Under the pieces are notes generated by a model. It saw only the letters and a list, made by a program, of their open reading frames with translations. It was not told the origin of the DNA and made no database searches. Shown here piece by piece: positions 25,699-35,719 of a DNA stretch of 38,347 nucleotides; the stretch's first letter is position 1; the number at the start of each line of letters is the position of its first letter. The translations under genes and the position numbers were made by a program. Origin of the DNA: Solirubrobacterales bacterium (GTDB lineage: Bacteria > Actinomycetota > Thermoleophilia > Solirubrobacterales > Solirubrobacteraceae); assembly GCA_003151895.1 (NCBI GenBank), contig PLYX01000084.1, positions 1 to 38,347 on the forward strand, given 5' to 3'.

Positions 25699-27942
25699 CT
25701 ACCCCCTCTTCTTCGCCTTCCTGGCGCTCACGTTCGTCGCCGCCGAGCCGTAGCGTTTGTGTGCCTGCTTGTCGCACTTGGCGCGCTTGCTTTTGGACTT
25801 ATCCTTCTTACACGCCTTCAGCGCCTTTGCGAGCTTCTGGGCGCGGGTGAGCGCCTTCGGCGTGCTTTTCGCGACCGGTTCTTCGGCGGGGAAGACGACC
25901 GGGGTGACGGCTATCAGCGGGACGGAGGGGATCGTGAAGCTCGTGAACACGGTCGTGCGTGCGGCGCCGGCCGTCGTGAACGTCTCGTCCTGGCCGTAGC
26001 TGGCTCCCGCCCGGTTGGTCGCCGCGACCCGGTAGTGGTAGGTCATGCCCGGAGCGAGCCCAACGAGCGCGGTGATCGTGCCTTGGCTGCTCGTGAACGG
26101 CGCCAGCGCAGCGGGGCCCGGTGCGCTCGAACCGTAGCCGGCGGTGGTGCCGTACTGCACTTCGTAGGTCGTTTCAAGCCCTTCCGGGTTCAGTTCGCCC
26201 TGGATCACCGCGCTGTCTTCGTTGACGAACTGCGCGGACTGCGCTCCGACGACCGGTGGTGTCGTGAGGGGTTCCGCGGGGGCTGTCGTGAACGTCTCGT
26301 CCGGACCGGTTTCCGTGGCGTTGCCGTTATCCGCGACGACCGCGTAGTGGTAGGTCGTGCCGGGTTCCAGACCGTAGAGTTCCACCGAGGCGACCGTTTT
26401 GTCGAGCAGACCCGACCCGGCGCTCGCACGAGCCGAGGCCAATTCGTTTGCTTCACCTGTCCCGTAGAGGATGTAGTACGTCGCTTCCAGCGGCGCTTCG
26501 ATCTCCGGGTCGATCGGCGACGGCTTGATCAGCACCGTATGCTGCGTGACTTCAATCGCTTCCGGCAGGCCGGCGATGTGCGGCGGCGTTCTCGTCAGCG
26601 ATTGCACCGTCCCGTCGACCGTTCCCGTGTTGTTGCTCGCCACGACACGGTACTCATAAGCCGTGTTTTCCTGGAGGCCCGTCAGTGTCGCGGTGAACGC
26701 GACGGGAGACCCACCCTGGCCGAATTCCGTTGCGGGAGGCACAGGGGAGCACGCCGCGGCCGCCACGTTTTCCGTGAACCCGGTCGCTTTGAAGACCGCT
26801 TCGGTGACGTACTGGACTTCGCACGCCGCAACCCCCTGGTACTCCGGGTTCAACTGCGCTTCAATCGTATCCGAGGACAACGTCGCACCGACGAGCTTCT
26901 CGCCCGTAACGCTCGGCTTTTCCGCGGTCAGCGTCGTGAATTCTCCGACCGGGTGTGCGACTGTGCCCTTCGCTTCCCCGGTCGCGTTCTTCGCCACCAC
27001 GCGGTAGTAGTACGTCGTGTCCGGCGTCAGACCGCCCCCGAGATCCACCGGGCCAACCGACTGGTTGGCAGAGACACCCGAGCCGACGCCGCCGAACGCC
27101 AGCGTCTTGACGTTTTCCGTGAAGCCACTGTCTGTCGCGTATTCCATGTGATATGTCGTTTCCTGCCTCTCTGGGTTGACCTGCCCTTCGAGGGTCGCGT
27201 CGAACGGCGTGACACCAGATTCGCCCTCGGTGACGACAACGGGCTTCTCAACGGACGTTGTGAACGTCAAGGGCAGCCCGAACGCCGCTTCGCCCACTTC
27301 GTTGGTCGCGACAACGCAGAACGTGTATTCGGTGCTCCCCTCCAGTTCCGTCACCGGAGTCGATACTGTCCTTTTCGTTTCCGTGGTTTCAGCGCCCGGT
27401 GTGGTCGTGAAGCCTTCGCAGGTCCCACCAGAGCCGTAGGCGAAGTAATAGCCATCTTTGGCGGTCGAGTGCGGATTCAGTTCGCCCTTCAGCGTCGCCG
27501 TCGTACCCGTGACCAGTTCCGCTTTGAGCGTTTCCGGAGTTTCCGGGTGCAGCGCGGTCGTGAAGGGGTCTATTTTGGCCTTGGTTTCTTCGCTCGATGC
27601 GTTCTTGGCAATCACCCGGTAGTAGTAGGTCGTGGCCTGTGTAAGCCCTGAAACGGTCAGGCCGACGCCCTGTTCGCCCAACCCTTCGATGGTTTCCGGT
27701 TCACACGGTACGGTCGTGGGCGTGGCAAGCAAGGGTTCTCCGGCCTCATACTGAAATTCGCATTTCGTGGACTGACCGTTCGGATTGATGACGGCTTCCA
27801 GACGTACTTCGGTCGCTTTGGGAGTCGGGGCGCTCTCGCTGACGATCGTGGGCGCCGCAGCCAGAGCCGGGGCAGCGGTGAGGGCAAGGAGACCGACAGC
27901 ACAAGCCAGCCCGAGCAGAGTGAATCGACGAATAATACTCAT
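25699..27942 (-). CDS. Secreted multi-domain protein with about six FN3-like repeats and a basic C-terminal tail
   Basis: Signal peptide MSIIRRFTLLGLACAVGLLALTAAPALA; repeated strands TYYYRVIAKNASSEE, EYTFCVVATNEVGEA, TYYYRVVAKNATGEA, AYEYRVVASNNTGTV, TYHYAVVADNGNATE, TYHYRVAATNRAGAS. Confidence 0.75.
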   Translation of the reverse strand: MSIIRRFTLLGLACAVGLLALTAAPALAAAPTIVSESAPTPKATEVRLEAVINPNGQSTKCEFQYEAGEPLLATPTTVPCEPETIEGLGEQGVGLTVSGLTQATTYYYRVIAKNASSEETKAKIDPFTTALHPETPETLKAELVTGTTATLKGELNPHSTAKDGYYFAYGSGGTCEGFTTTPGAETTETKRTVSTPVTELEGSTEYTFCVVATNEVGEAAFGLPLTFTTSVEKPVVVTEGESGVTPFDATLEGQVNPERQETTYHMEYATDSGFTENVKTLAFGGVGSGVSANQSVGPVDLGGGLTPDTTYYYRVVAKNATGEAKGTVAHPVGEFTTLTAEKPSVTGEKLVGATLSSDTIEAQLNPEYQGVAACEVQYVTEAVFKATGFTENVAAAACSPVPPATEFGQGGSPVAFTATLTGLQENTAYEYRVVASNNTGTVDGTVQSLTRTPPHIAGLPEAIEVTQHTVLIKPSPIDPEIEAPLEATYYILYGTGEANELASARASAGSGLLDKTVASVELYGLEPGTTYHYAVVADNGNATETGPDETFTTAPAEPLTTPPVVGAQSAQFVNEDSAVIQGELNPEGLETTYEVQYGTTAGYGSSAPGPAALAPFTSSQGTITALVGLAPGMTYHYRVAATNRAGASYGQDETFTTAGAARTTVFTSFTIPSVPLIAVTPVVFPAEEPVAKSTPKALTRAQKLAKALKACKKDKSKSKRAKCDKQAHKRYGSAATNVSARKAKKRG

Positions 27943-30900
27943 TTCTTACCCCCACGGCTCGACTTGACGACTTTCTTCTTCTTCTTGACAGCCTGCTTGG
28001 CCTTCGCACAGCCTGTGACCCCGATCGGAGTGGACTGATGGATGACCGCGCCGTTCTGCGCGGTGAACGCCGTCGGCATCGCGAGCTTTGACGTGCAGAG
28101 GTTGCCGTTCGCCGCGAGCGCGGAGTACTTCCCCTCGGGGAGGTAGATCTCAAAGGAGCCGATCGGGACGTCGGGGACCTGCTTGAACGTGCTGCTGGTG
28201 ATCCCGGCTTTCGAGATGAACGTCGAGGCGACGAGGTCGACCCTGACCCCGTAGCCCTGGAGGACCGCGACCAGCGACGGGAACGCTTCGCCGCCGTGGG
28301 AAACGAAGTACACCGGGCCCGTCAACGCGACCGGCAAGACGGGAGTGAGCGCCTTGACGACCCCGATCTTCGACGCGACTGGACAGCCGGCCGGGTTCGC
28401 TTCGAATTGTGCGGCGGTGCACGCCTTCTGCAGCGTCGTCAGCCGCGAGGGCAACTGCTTGGGGAGATCGACCTTCACGCTCGCGATATTCGACTGGCTC
28501 GAGGCCTGGTTGGCGCCCAGCGCCCCGGTCGGGTAGAGCACCTTCGCGTCGAGGCTGGCCCCGTTCGCTCTGGACGTCTTGCCCGAGGTCGAGACTTTGA
28601 AGTTCGGCTTGAACGTCAGCGCCCGGCAGGACCCGACCTGGAAGTGGCTCGAGATCGGCGCGGTCGCGCCTGCGGCGCTCTGCGCGACACCTGAGAACTC
28701 CATCGGGGCGCAGCTCGTCGGGTTGAACATGAACCCGGGCCGGTCGATCACCGTGTTGATCTGACGCAGATTGGTCGGTATGCCGTCCAGTATCTGCGGC
28801 AGCGGTTCGGTTGAGATCGTCAACTGCGCGGTGTGCGGATCGACGCTGATCGCGGCACGCACCACGACCGTTCCCAGGTTGAACGGGCCCGCGATCACGG
28901 GCACCACGATCGACAGGCCAAAGGGAGCACCGCGATAGGGGCCCGTCAGATAGATCGGCGCCGGAGGCTGCCCCGCCTCCGGAACGTACAACGGGTCCGG
29001 GCCGGCACCGGCGCCGACGACCGTATGACCGATCTGCGATTCAGCGGAGCAGGTTCCCAACGAAGCTTGTGGTTCCGGACACAACGGGACCTTGCTGATC
29101 ATCCCCAACAAGCCCTCGGGCGTCTTGAACTGCAGTCCCCCGATCCGCTGCTGACCATCAGAGCGAGAGAGCAGCAGCGAGAAGTCCGTATACCCCCCCG
29201 CCTGGTCGGTCGTGGCGCCGGCGATCAGAGACGGGCTGAACGGCAGCGGCGACTGGCACGCAGATCCCGCAGGGCCATTATCCAGCGCAAAGGCGTTTGC
29301 CGAGCGGAAGTCGGGCGTACCGGGACTGGCCCACGGCGTGAAATCGGCGAGCGAGGAGTACACCCCACACGACGGCGGAGTCGTCAGCGCCGCCTGCGCG
29401 CCGCCGCTGAATATCAACCTGAAATGGGTGAATGGCAACGCCGGCGTGCCCGTGAAGGTCGTAGTCAGCTGTCCGGTTTCTTCGTTGAGGTGCACGTCGC
29501 CGATCAGCTTGAGGTTGACGTCGTCCGCCGAGGCGGCAACCAGAAGCTGCACATTCGGCGGCGAGGACTGCAGCAGGTAGACGGACCCTTCGAGCTTGTC
29601 AGGCAGTAGCGGCGTCTCGATTTCGTCGGTCCCGACCTTCGAATCCGCGGGGCACGACGGCTGAGAACCGGTCCCCACACCGTCTTCGGAGTACTGACAC
29701 GCGCCGAGCCCGTTCGCCTGCCCGGGGCTGATCACCATTCCCTGCGGCAGCGTCACCGTGGTGTTCTGCAGAGTCGAGGTTGCGAGCGTGGTCGGGCTGC
29801 TCAAGCCTTCACCCTGCGGCACGCTCACTTCCACGGTCGTCCCGGACGGCGTGTCGGCGAACGTGGTATCCGGCGAGACAGTCAGATACGGAGTGAAGGC
29901 CGGCAGCAGTTCACAACCAGTCAGCGGCGGGTCCGTGACCGAGTATGACTTCCAGTTCGGGTCGCTCAGATCGGGGGCACCGCTCGCTGTGACGCGTCCG
30001 GGGTGCAGATAGGAGTCCACGATCACTTTGAAGACCAACGGCCTCCCGCACTGGCTGGGTACCGTGAGGAATGGCGTATGTGGCAGCGGCGAGCCCGTGT
30101 CGTGGCTTGCATCGGCCGGGACCCCCCAGATCTGTGCCGTCAATCCTGTGAGCAAGCCCAGTGCGCCGGGAATGTTGGGGGTCTCGCTACTCAAGCCGTA
30201 ATCGCTTTCGGTGCGGACTCCGTTGACCAATTTCACCTGCACGACACCGTTCCCGGCGGTGAAGCCCATCTCGTTCGTGTGCCCATTGGCGGGCTTCATG
30301 TTGAAGATCGTGGAGCTCGGCAAGCCGGATACACCGCCGCTGATACCAAAGTGAATGCCGCCGACCTCGCTCGCGCCAGAACAGCCCCGTTCGAGCGATT
30401 CGCACTGCGCCAGTGCGAGCTCATTGCCGGCCACCCCTGGCGGCAACTGCAAGATCAGATCCTTCACATCTTCGACGGGATCGTATTCCCCGGCGCTCTT
30501 GATCTCGTCATTGAAGAGAAGCGAGAGGGTCACCTGGTAGGGGTGCGCGCCAGCTTGCGTCTCAGGGTTACCGGCAGCATTGGTGAACTCGGCCAGCAGG
30601 CTGCTCGGCTGGATGCCGAAAGGCGCGGGCGTCGAGCTGACCGTCAGCTGCTGATTGAGTGTCGCCGGGGCCATGAGATTACCGGAGCCGTCGGTTCCTC
30701 CGGATACCGTAGCCGTGCTAGCTCCGGTGCCGGCCGAAGCTGTTGTGAGCTTCACAACCGCATATACCACATATCCGGGCGGCATCACGCCTGTATATGT
30801 GCACGGACCCTTGGGCTGGACACACTGCATCTGCGGATTGAACCCACTCACGTCCGGGTATCCATCTTCGCCATGTTCCGCTATTTCGGCCTTAATTTCG

Positions 30901-31178
30901 GCAGGGATGACGCTAGGGTCTTGGATATTCACATTTAGCGTGATCGGATTCTTGCTGCCATCAATCGAGACATCACCCAGGTTGCGTGCCGTCAGCTCGA
31001 TCGTGTCATCTTCACGACTATCTCCGTGCAAAACGCTGTTGGGCGGGAAATACGTGGGGCTCGTCCCCCCGACGATGCTCCAGGCCGGGTCTTCGCTCGC
31101 CAGCGCCGGCGAGGCGCTGAACGCCAATATCGCGAGCAGCGCGGCGATAAGGAGGACCGGCACGAATCGCTTGAACAT
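27939..31178 (-). CDS. Large secreted protein of unknown function with Lys-rich C-terminus
   Basis: 1079 aa; signal MFKRFVPVLLIAALLAILAFSASPALA; C-terminus AKQAVKKKKKVVKSSRGGKK; 4-nt overlap with the downstream ORF. Confidence 0.7.
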   Translation of the reverse strand: MFKRFVPVLLIAALLAILAFSASPALASEDPAWSIVGGTSPTYFPPNSVLHGDSREDDTIELTARNLGDVSIDGSKNPITLNVNIQDPSVIPAEIKAEIAEHGEDGYPDVSGFNPQMQCVQPKGPCTYTGVMPPGYVVYAVVKLTTASAGTGASTATVSGGTDGSGNLMAPATLNQQLTVSSTPAPFGIQPSSLLAEFTNAAGNPETQAGAHPYQVTLSLLFNDEIKSAGEYDPVEDVKDLILQLPPGVAGNELALAQCESLERGCSGASEVGGIHFGISGGVSGLPSSTIFNMKPANGHTNEMGFTAGNGVVQVKLVNGVRTESDYGLSSETPNIPGALGLLTGLTAQIWGVPADASHDTGSPLPHTPFLTVPSQCGRPLVFKVIVDSYLHPGRVTASGAPDLSDPNWKSYSVTDPPLTGCELLPAFTPYLTVSPDTTFADTPSGTTVEVSVPQGEGLSSPTTLATSTLQNTTVTLPQGMVISPGQANGLGACQYSEDGVGTGSQPSCPADSKVGTDEIETPLLPDKLEGSVYLLQSSPPNVQLLVAASADDVNLKLIGDVHLNEETGQLTTTFTGTPALPFTHFRLIFSGGAQAALTTPPSCGVYSSLADFTPWASPGTPDFRSANAFALDNGPAGSACQSPLPFSPSLIAGATTDQAGGYTDFSLLLSRSDGQQRIGGLQFKTPEGLLGMISKVPLCPEPQASLGTCSAESQIGHTVVGAGAGPDPLYVPEAGQPPAPIYLTGPYRGAPFGLSIVVPVIAGPFNLGTVVVRAAISVDPHTAQLTISTEPLPQILDGIPTNLRQINTVIDRPGFMFNPTSCAPMEFSGVAQSAAGATAPISSHFQVGSCRALTFKPNFKVSTSGKTSRANGASLDAKVLYPTGALGANQASSQSNIASVKVDLPKQLPSRLTTLQKACTAAQFEANPAGCPVASKIGVVKALTPVLPVALTGPVYFVSHGGEAFPSLVAVLQGYGVRVDLVASTFISKAGITSSTFKQVPDVPIGSFEIYLPEGKYSALAANGNLCTSKLAMPTAFTAQNGAVIHQSTPIGVTGCAKAKQAVKKKKKVVKSSRGGKK

Positions 31179-31179
31179 G

Positions 31180-33378
31180 TTACTTCCTCCCCTTTGCCGA
31201 CTTCTTGGCCTTCGGCTTCTTTACGCACTTGTTGTGCTTCTTGACAAAACCCTTCTTGCACTTGATGGACTTGGTCTTTGGTTTGACCGGCGCGACCGGT
31301 GACGGCGAGGGCGGTGGGAAGTTCCCGACGCCGTTGAACGTCACACTCGCCGGGGTCGCGAAGATCGGCGGAGCCGCCGGCACCCCCTGACACGAAGTGC
31401 CCGAGCACGCCGGCGCAGCCAGGACCGGGAAGCCACCACTTACTCGCGCGTCGTAGACATCTGGCAGTCCATCCTTGTCCTGCGTCACGAGCTGGCTCAC
31501 GGTGCTGAAGAACACGCCGTTCCCGCTCGGGGTGGAGTCCAGCAGCTCGGCCGCAGAGGCGATCAGGTACAAGTGACCGTTCTCGTACTCGTATACGTTT
31601 GAGTATCCATACGGAGCACCCAGCGGCGCCCCTGGAGTCAGGGAGTCGGGCGAGTTGAAGAACACCCGGCTACCATCATCGCTCATCATCCTGGGCGGCG
31701 GCAGCGTTTCCTCTTCCGGGTAGACGAAGTTACCTTCAGGCGTGGTCGTAGGGACGAACGCTTCGCCAGCGGGCGGCGCTCCCGTCGGGTTGCACGACAC
31801 GCAATTGAGACTCTGTGTGACCGCGTCGTACAGATATACCTCGTTCACGCCATGCTGTTGGTAGGAGGTCAGGTTTTCGCTGTCCAAGAACATCAGATGC
31901 TCCCCGTCGGGCGTCACCTCGAGATTGCCGCGACCCATGCCGCGCGGCGGGTAGAGGCTCATCGCGGTGGCCGGGGCTACGAATGTCGTCTGGCCGCTCG
32001 TTGCGTCATACACGTAAAGATTCGGTTGACCGAAGCTTGCACCTGGAGCAAGTACGCCCGAGGCCACGAAATAGATGCGTGAGCCGTCGCCGGAAGACCC
32101 GACGATGCCCTCGTAGGTGCTGACGCTCGCGCCGTTGGGGTCCTGATAGTGATTGTCAGGCGTCAGGTCCGACAACACGCCCGTCTTCAGGCTGTAGGAA
32201 TAGAGATCGCTGCCCTGGTCTTCACTGCCGGTATTGGCGTTGTTCGTCAACTCCTCGCTCGAAGTGAAGTAGACAGTCGTGATCTTCCCGCCTTCTTCGG
32301 CCGAGCCGGCGTACCACTTGGGCCGCGGACCGTGAGGATCGCGGCCGCCCGGGCCACTGCCGTTCGTCTTCTGCGAGGCGGAGACATTTACAGTTGACGT
32401 ATCGTTCTGCCGTATAAACACTTCCGCCGGAGGACAGCCGACCTCTTCGGTCTTGGGATCCGGGCTGGTGAAGATCACCTCCGAGCCGTCGGCCGACACC
32501 GCGCCGCGTACCGGCGCAAAGCCCGTGGTACCACCTTCGCCTTGCGGGTTGGTTTCATACCACTCGTTTCCCATCGCCGCGCCGCATGGCGGAACGACGC
32601 AGCTCCCGTGCGAAGGATCGCATCCGACCCCCGTGGCGGGCACCAACCCCACGAGCTGATCGGCTCCACCCACAGACTCGTAGACCTCATATCCCTTTTC
32701 GTGCGTATCGGGCACAGAGCCGGAAAGCGACGCCGGCGGCGTCACCAGCGAAGAGCGCTGCTCCCAGACGATGTCGCTCAGATCCGCAGATCCGCCGGCG
32801 AACCATGCGCTATTGCCGTAGCAGCCAGGTATGTTGTTGCAATTTTCGTCGTGGTAATTGTTGAGGATGACCCCGGGTTCCTTGATAGCCGGGGCGGGAG
32901 GACCCGTGATCCATTCGAGCGGGCCACCTGCCCCGTTGCGCAGATAGACGTCCTGGTTGCGACTTGGGTCACGTGGATCGAGCGACATTTCCGTACGGAA
33001 GGCAAAGCGCGAGAAGGCTTCGTTCACGGCATTGAGCAGAACTTCGCGCTGTTCGACGAAATACGCCCCAGCCCCTGGCGGCGGGCCGACCTGTGCTCCG
33101 CTCCAGCCCGTCGGGGTGCGCGTCTCGAGCATCCACGACATGCCACTGGAGAGCAACGCATTGTAGGTACCGCCGTCCACGATCACCTCGTCGCCGCTCG
33201 CGTTGGTGACGACCATGCTGGGCTCCTTGACCTGCGCACCCTTTTCGATGGGACTGACCATCTCGTACTGGCGGTTGTCGGGGAGGTTCGCGAGCGCCGC
33301 GCAGGCGAGCACGAGCAGCATGGTCGTCGCGATACACAGCGAAGCGCAGCTTGCCACGGTCAGTCTACGAACGTGCAT
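31180..33378 (-). CDS. Secreted beta-propeller-like (TolB/WD40-like) protein with a Cys-Lys C-terminal motif
   Basis: ATG at 33378 with SD gaggagggg 7 nt upstream; signal peptide; repeated propeller-like strands (SDLYSYSLKTGVLSDLTPD, NLYVYDATSGQTTFVAPA, EVYLYDAVTQSLNCVSCNPTG); C-terminus IKCKKGFVKKHNKCVKKPKAKKSAKGRK. Confidence 0.72.
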   Translation of the reverse strand: MHVRRLTVASCASLCIATTMLLVLACAALANLPDNRQYEMVSPIEKGAQVKEPSMVVTNASGDEVIVDGGTYNALLSSGMSWMLETRTPTGWSGAQVGPPPGAGAYFVEQREVLLNAVNEAFSRFAFRTEMSLDPRDPSRNQDVYLRNGAGGPLEWITGPPAPAIKEPGVILNNYHDENCNNIPGCYGNSAWFAGGSADLSDIVWEQRSSLVTPPASLSGSVPDTHEKGYEVYESVGGADQLVGLVPATGVGCDPSHGSCVVPPCGAAMGNEWYETNPQGEGGTTGFAPVRGAVSADGSEVIFTSPDPKTEEVGCPPAEVFIRQNDTSTVNVSASQKTNGSGPGGRDPHGPRPKWYAGSAEEGGKITTVYFTSSEELTNNANTGSEDQGSDLYSYSLKTGVLSDLTPDNHYQDPNGASVSTYEGIVGSSGDGSRIYFVASGVLAPGASFGQPNLYVYDATSGQTTFVAPATAMSLYPPRGMGRGNLEVTPDGEHLMFLDSENLTSYQQHGVNEVYLYDAVTQSLNCVSCNPTGAPPAGEAFVPTTTPEGNFVYPEEETLPPPRMMSDDGSRVFFNSPDSLTPGAPLGAPYGYSNVYEYENGHLYLIASAAELLDSTPSGNGVFFSTVSQLVTQDKDGLPDVYDARVSGGFPVLAAPACSGTSCQGVPAAPPIFATPASVTFNGVGNFPPPSPSPVAPVKPKTKSIKCKKGFVKKHNKCVKKPKAKKSAKGRK

Positions 33379-33655
<277 letters not shown>

Positions 33656-33856
33656 CTATTACGGACCCGCCAGCGACACACGGACTCTCAAGCACGTTAT
33701 TCCCCAGTGAATGCACGCGAAATACAACTCCCTCTCAGAAGCGACCCGGTCCCTCTCCCAAGGTCCCTGTCAAACGTTTACGGTCGACCACAGAGCCAAC
33801 CCAAAACCCGACCTTATGTCCCGTCGCACCCTTGACGGATACGAACACGTCGCCAC

Positions 33857-33884
33857 TATATACCCTACTGACGTAAGTTGTCAA
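33857..33884 (-). promoter_or_regulatory. Sigma-A-type promoter of the secreted-protein operon
   Basis: Minus strand TTGACA (33884-33879), 16-bp spacer, TATATA (33862-33857). Confidence 0.6.
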
Positions 33885-34031
33885 GTCGTCTTTGCGAAAT
33901 GCCCTCTCGGGTCTCCGCGCCGAGTTCCGTCGCGGCGCGTGAGGAACATGACGGACAAGAGACCTACGGCTTCAAATTCCGCACCAGCTACAGCGAGCAG
34001 CGGCGGAAGCACCTGAAACGCACCTGACTTC

Positions 34032-35654
34032 TCACCGCTCCCAGGCGGGACAGGCGATCCGGAAGTCGCACAGCCCGCAGGCCGCCGGCGAGGGGGTCGG
34101 CTCGAAGCGCTGCGCGAGGATCGCCTCGCCGACCTCGGCAACGACCGTGGCGATCCAGTCGGGGTCCATCTCGGCGGATGGGACCGGCACCTTCAGGTTG
34201 TCGAGCACGTAGTAGTAGGAGAGGCGCTCCGCCTGCACCTCCCACGACTCGCGCGCCCCAACCGCGTAGAGCGAGAGCTGCACGTCGTCCTTCAGCTGCT
34301 CGGCGGTCTTCGGGCGCGAGGTCTTGTAGTCGATCAGCTCGTACTGACCGTCGGGAAGCTTGTCGACGCGGTCGACGCGGCCGCGCAGATGGTGCGGCCC
34401 GAGCTTGAACGAGAACGAGCGCTCGAACCAGACCGGCTCGGCCTCGTGCGCCTCCAGCCGCTGGTGGTAGAGCACGAGCGCGGCGCGGGCCTTGGTGTGC
34501 AGTTCGCGCTCCTTGTCGCTGTCGCCGAAGCCGCCGCGCCGCCAGCACGCCTCGAACAGCTCCATCATCTGCTGCACCGTGGTGTGCTGGCCGATCGGCG
34601 ATCCCATCGATCGCCGATCGGTGGCGTGATAGCGCTCGAGCACCTGGTGCACGGCGATCCCGAAGCGCTGGTGCAGCGTCTGCTCGGAGGGGATCTTCAG
34701 GACACGCCCGAACTTGTAGCGCAGCGGACAGCTCCTGTACGTGTCGATGTCCGATGCCGACAGCACGAGACCGTCGCCGCGCCGCGGCAGGAAGGCCTGC
34801 AGCGAGGGTTCCTCGCGCCGCGCGAATGCGCTCTGCACGGACGTTGCCACGGCCGGCCGAGCGGTGTCGCCGCCGCCCTCGGGCTCGCCCCGCTCGGCCG
34901 GGGCACCGCCGCGGAACGCGGTGGTCAGCGTGTCGTCGAGCGTGGAGGTCTGAAAGATCTCGCGCTGCAGCGGCGTGCAGGCGGCGAGCAGGCGCTGGTT
35001 GATGTCCGCCAGCGCCTCGGCCACGCTCTGACCGGGCGGGCGCTCCTTCAGCGCGGCGAGCTTCACGAGCTCCAGATAGCGCACCACGCCGTGGGAGATG
35101 TCGAGGTCGGTGTCGAGTCGCAGCTCTCCGAGGCGACCCGCGATCCGCGTGGCCCCCCCGAGCACCTCCTCGCGCATCAACTCGACCGTCGCCTCCAGCG
35201 TCTGCGCTCGTGCCTCGGAGATCGTCTCGCCTCCGAGCAGCCTCGCCTCCGAGGCGGCGGTCAGCTCGGATGTCAACTCCTGCGGACTGCACCCCAGGCG
35301 CGGGCGCAGCGCCTCGAACGCGCTCGCCGCTTCACGGTGCAACGCCTGGAAGCGCGCGATCCGCTCGCGCGCCTCGGGCGGCATCTGCGGCGACTCGACG
35401 GCCGGCCCGAGCGCGGCAACCATGTCGAGCTTCGCCTTGCGCGCAACCTGCACCACCCGCGCGATGTCCAGGAGACGCAACTCGACCGGGGGGCGCCCCA
35501 GCGCGCGCACGACCGCCGCCGAGTCGCGTGGATCGCTCAGCAGGCGCACCCACGCGAGCACGTCGCGCGCGGCCGCGCGCTCGAAGAACTCGATCCCAGA
35601 GGCGGCCACAGTCCAAGCATACGAGCGGACCAGCCCCCAGGTAGTCCATATCAC
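34032..35654 (-). CDS. C-terminal part of a UvrD/AdnA-like helicase-nuclease: partial UvrD_C region plus PD-(D/E)XK nuclease (PDDEXK_1); probably N-terminally truncated
   Basis: SGIEFFERAAARDVLAWVRLLSDPRDSAAVVRALGRPPVELRLLDI (UvrD_C-like), then SASDIDTYRSCPLRYKF...GRVDRVDKLPDGQYELIDYKTSRPK...CGLCDFRIACPAWER. No Walker A/B motifs. Confidence 0.8.
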   Translation of the reverse strand: MIWTTWGLVRSYAWTVAASGIEFFERAAARDVLAWVRLLSDPRDSAAVVRALGRPPVELRLLDIARVVQVARKAKLDMVAALGPAVESPQMPPEARERIARFQALHREAASAFEALRPRLGCSPQELTSELTAASEARLLGGETISEARAQTLEATVELMREEVLGGATRIAGRLGELRLDTDLDISHGVVRYLELVKLAALKERPPGQSVAEALADINQRLLAACTPLQREIFQTSTLDDTLTTAFRGGAPAERGEPEGGGDTARPAVATSVQSAFARREEPSLQAFLPRRGDGLVLSASDIDTYRSCPLRYKFGRVLKIPSEQTLHQRFGIAVHQVLERYHATDRRSMGSPIGQHTTVQQMMELFEACWRRGGFGDSDKERELHTKARAALVLYHQRLEAHEAEPVWFERSFSFKLGPHHLRGRVDRVDKLPDGQYELIDYKTSRPKTAEQLKDDVQLSLYAVGARESWEVQAERLSYYYVLDNLKVPVPSAEMDPDWIATVVAEVGEAILAQRFEPTPSPAACGLCDFRIACPAWER

Positions 35655-35655
35655 C

Positions 35656-35686
35656 GGTATCGCCGCCCGTCAGGGCGGCCGATACC
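35656..35686. repeat. Long inverted repeat between divergent genes
   Basis: GGTATCGCCGCCC-gtca-GGGCGGCCGATACC, 13-bp stem with one bulge. Confidence 0.6.
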
Positions 35687-35719
35687 TGGACACCTTATAT
35701 ATGTGCGTACGCTCTGAGT

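Noticed and set aside
25759-27651. 630-aa plus-strand Arg-rich ORF opposite the FN3-repeat gene
   Set aside because: Antisense of a repetitive gene; RRDRVVV-type composition reflects the opposite strand's codon pattern.
33711-34016. 101-aa plus-strand ORF in the leader/promoter region of the secreted operon
   Set aside because: No RBS, no recognisable domain, and it overlaps the predicted minus-strand promoter; treated as non-coding.
34389-35717. 442-aa plus-strand ORF opposite the PD-(D/E)XK nuclease gene
   Set aside because: Shadow frame; the minus strand encodes unmistakable nuclease motifs.
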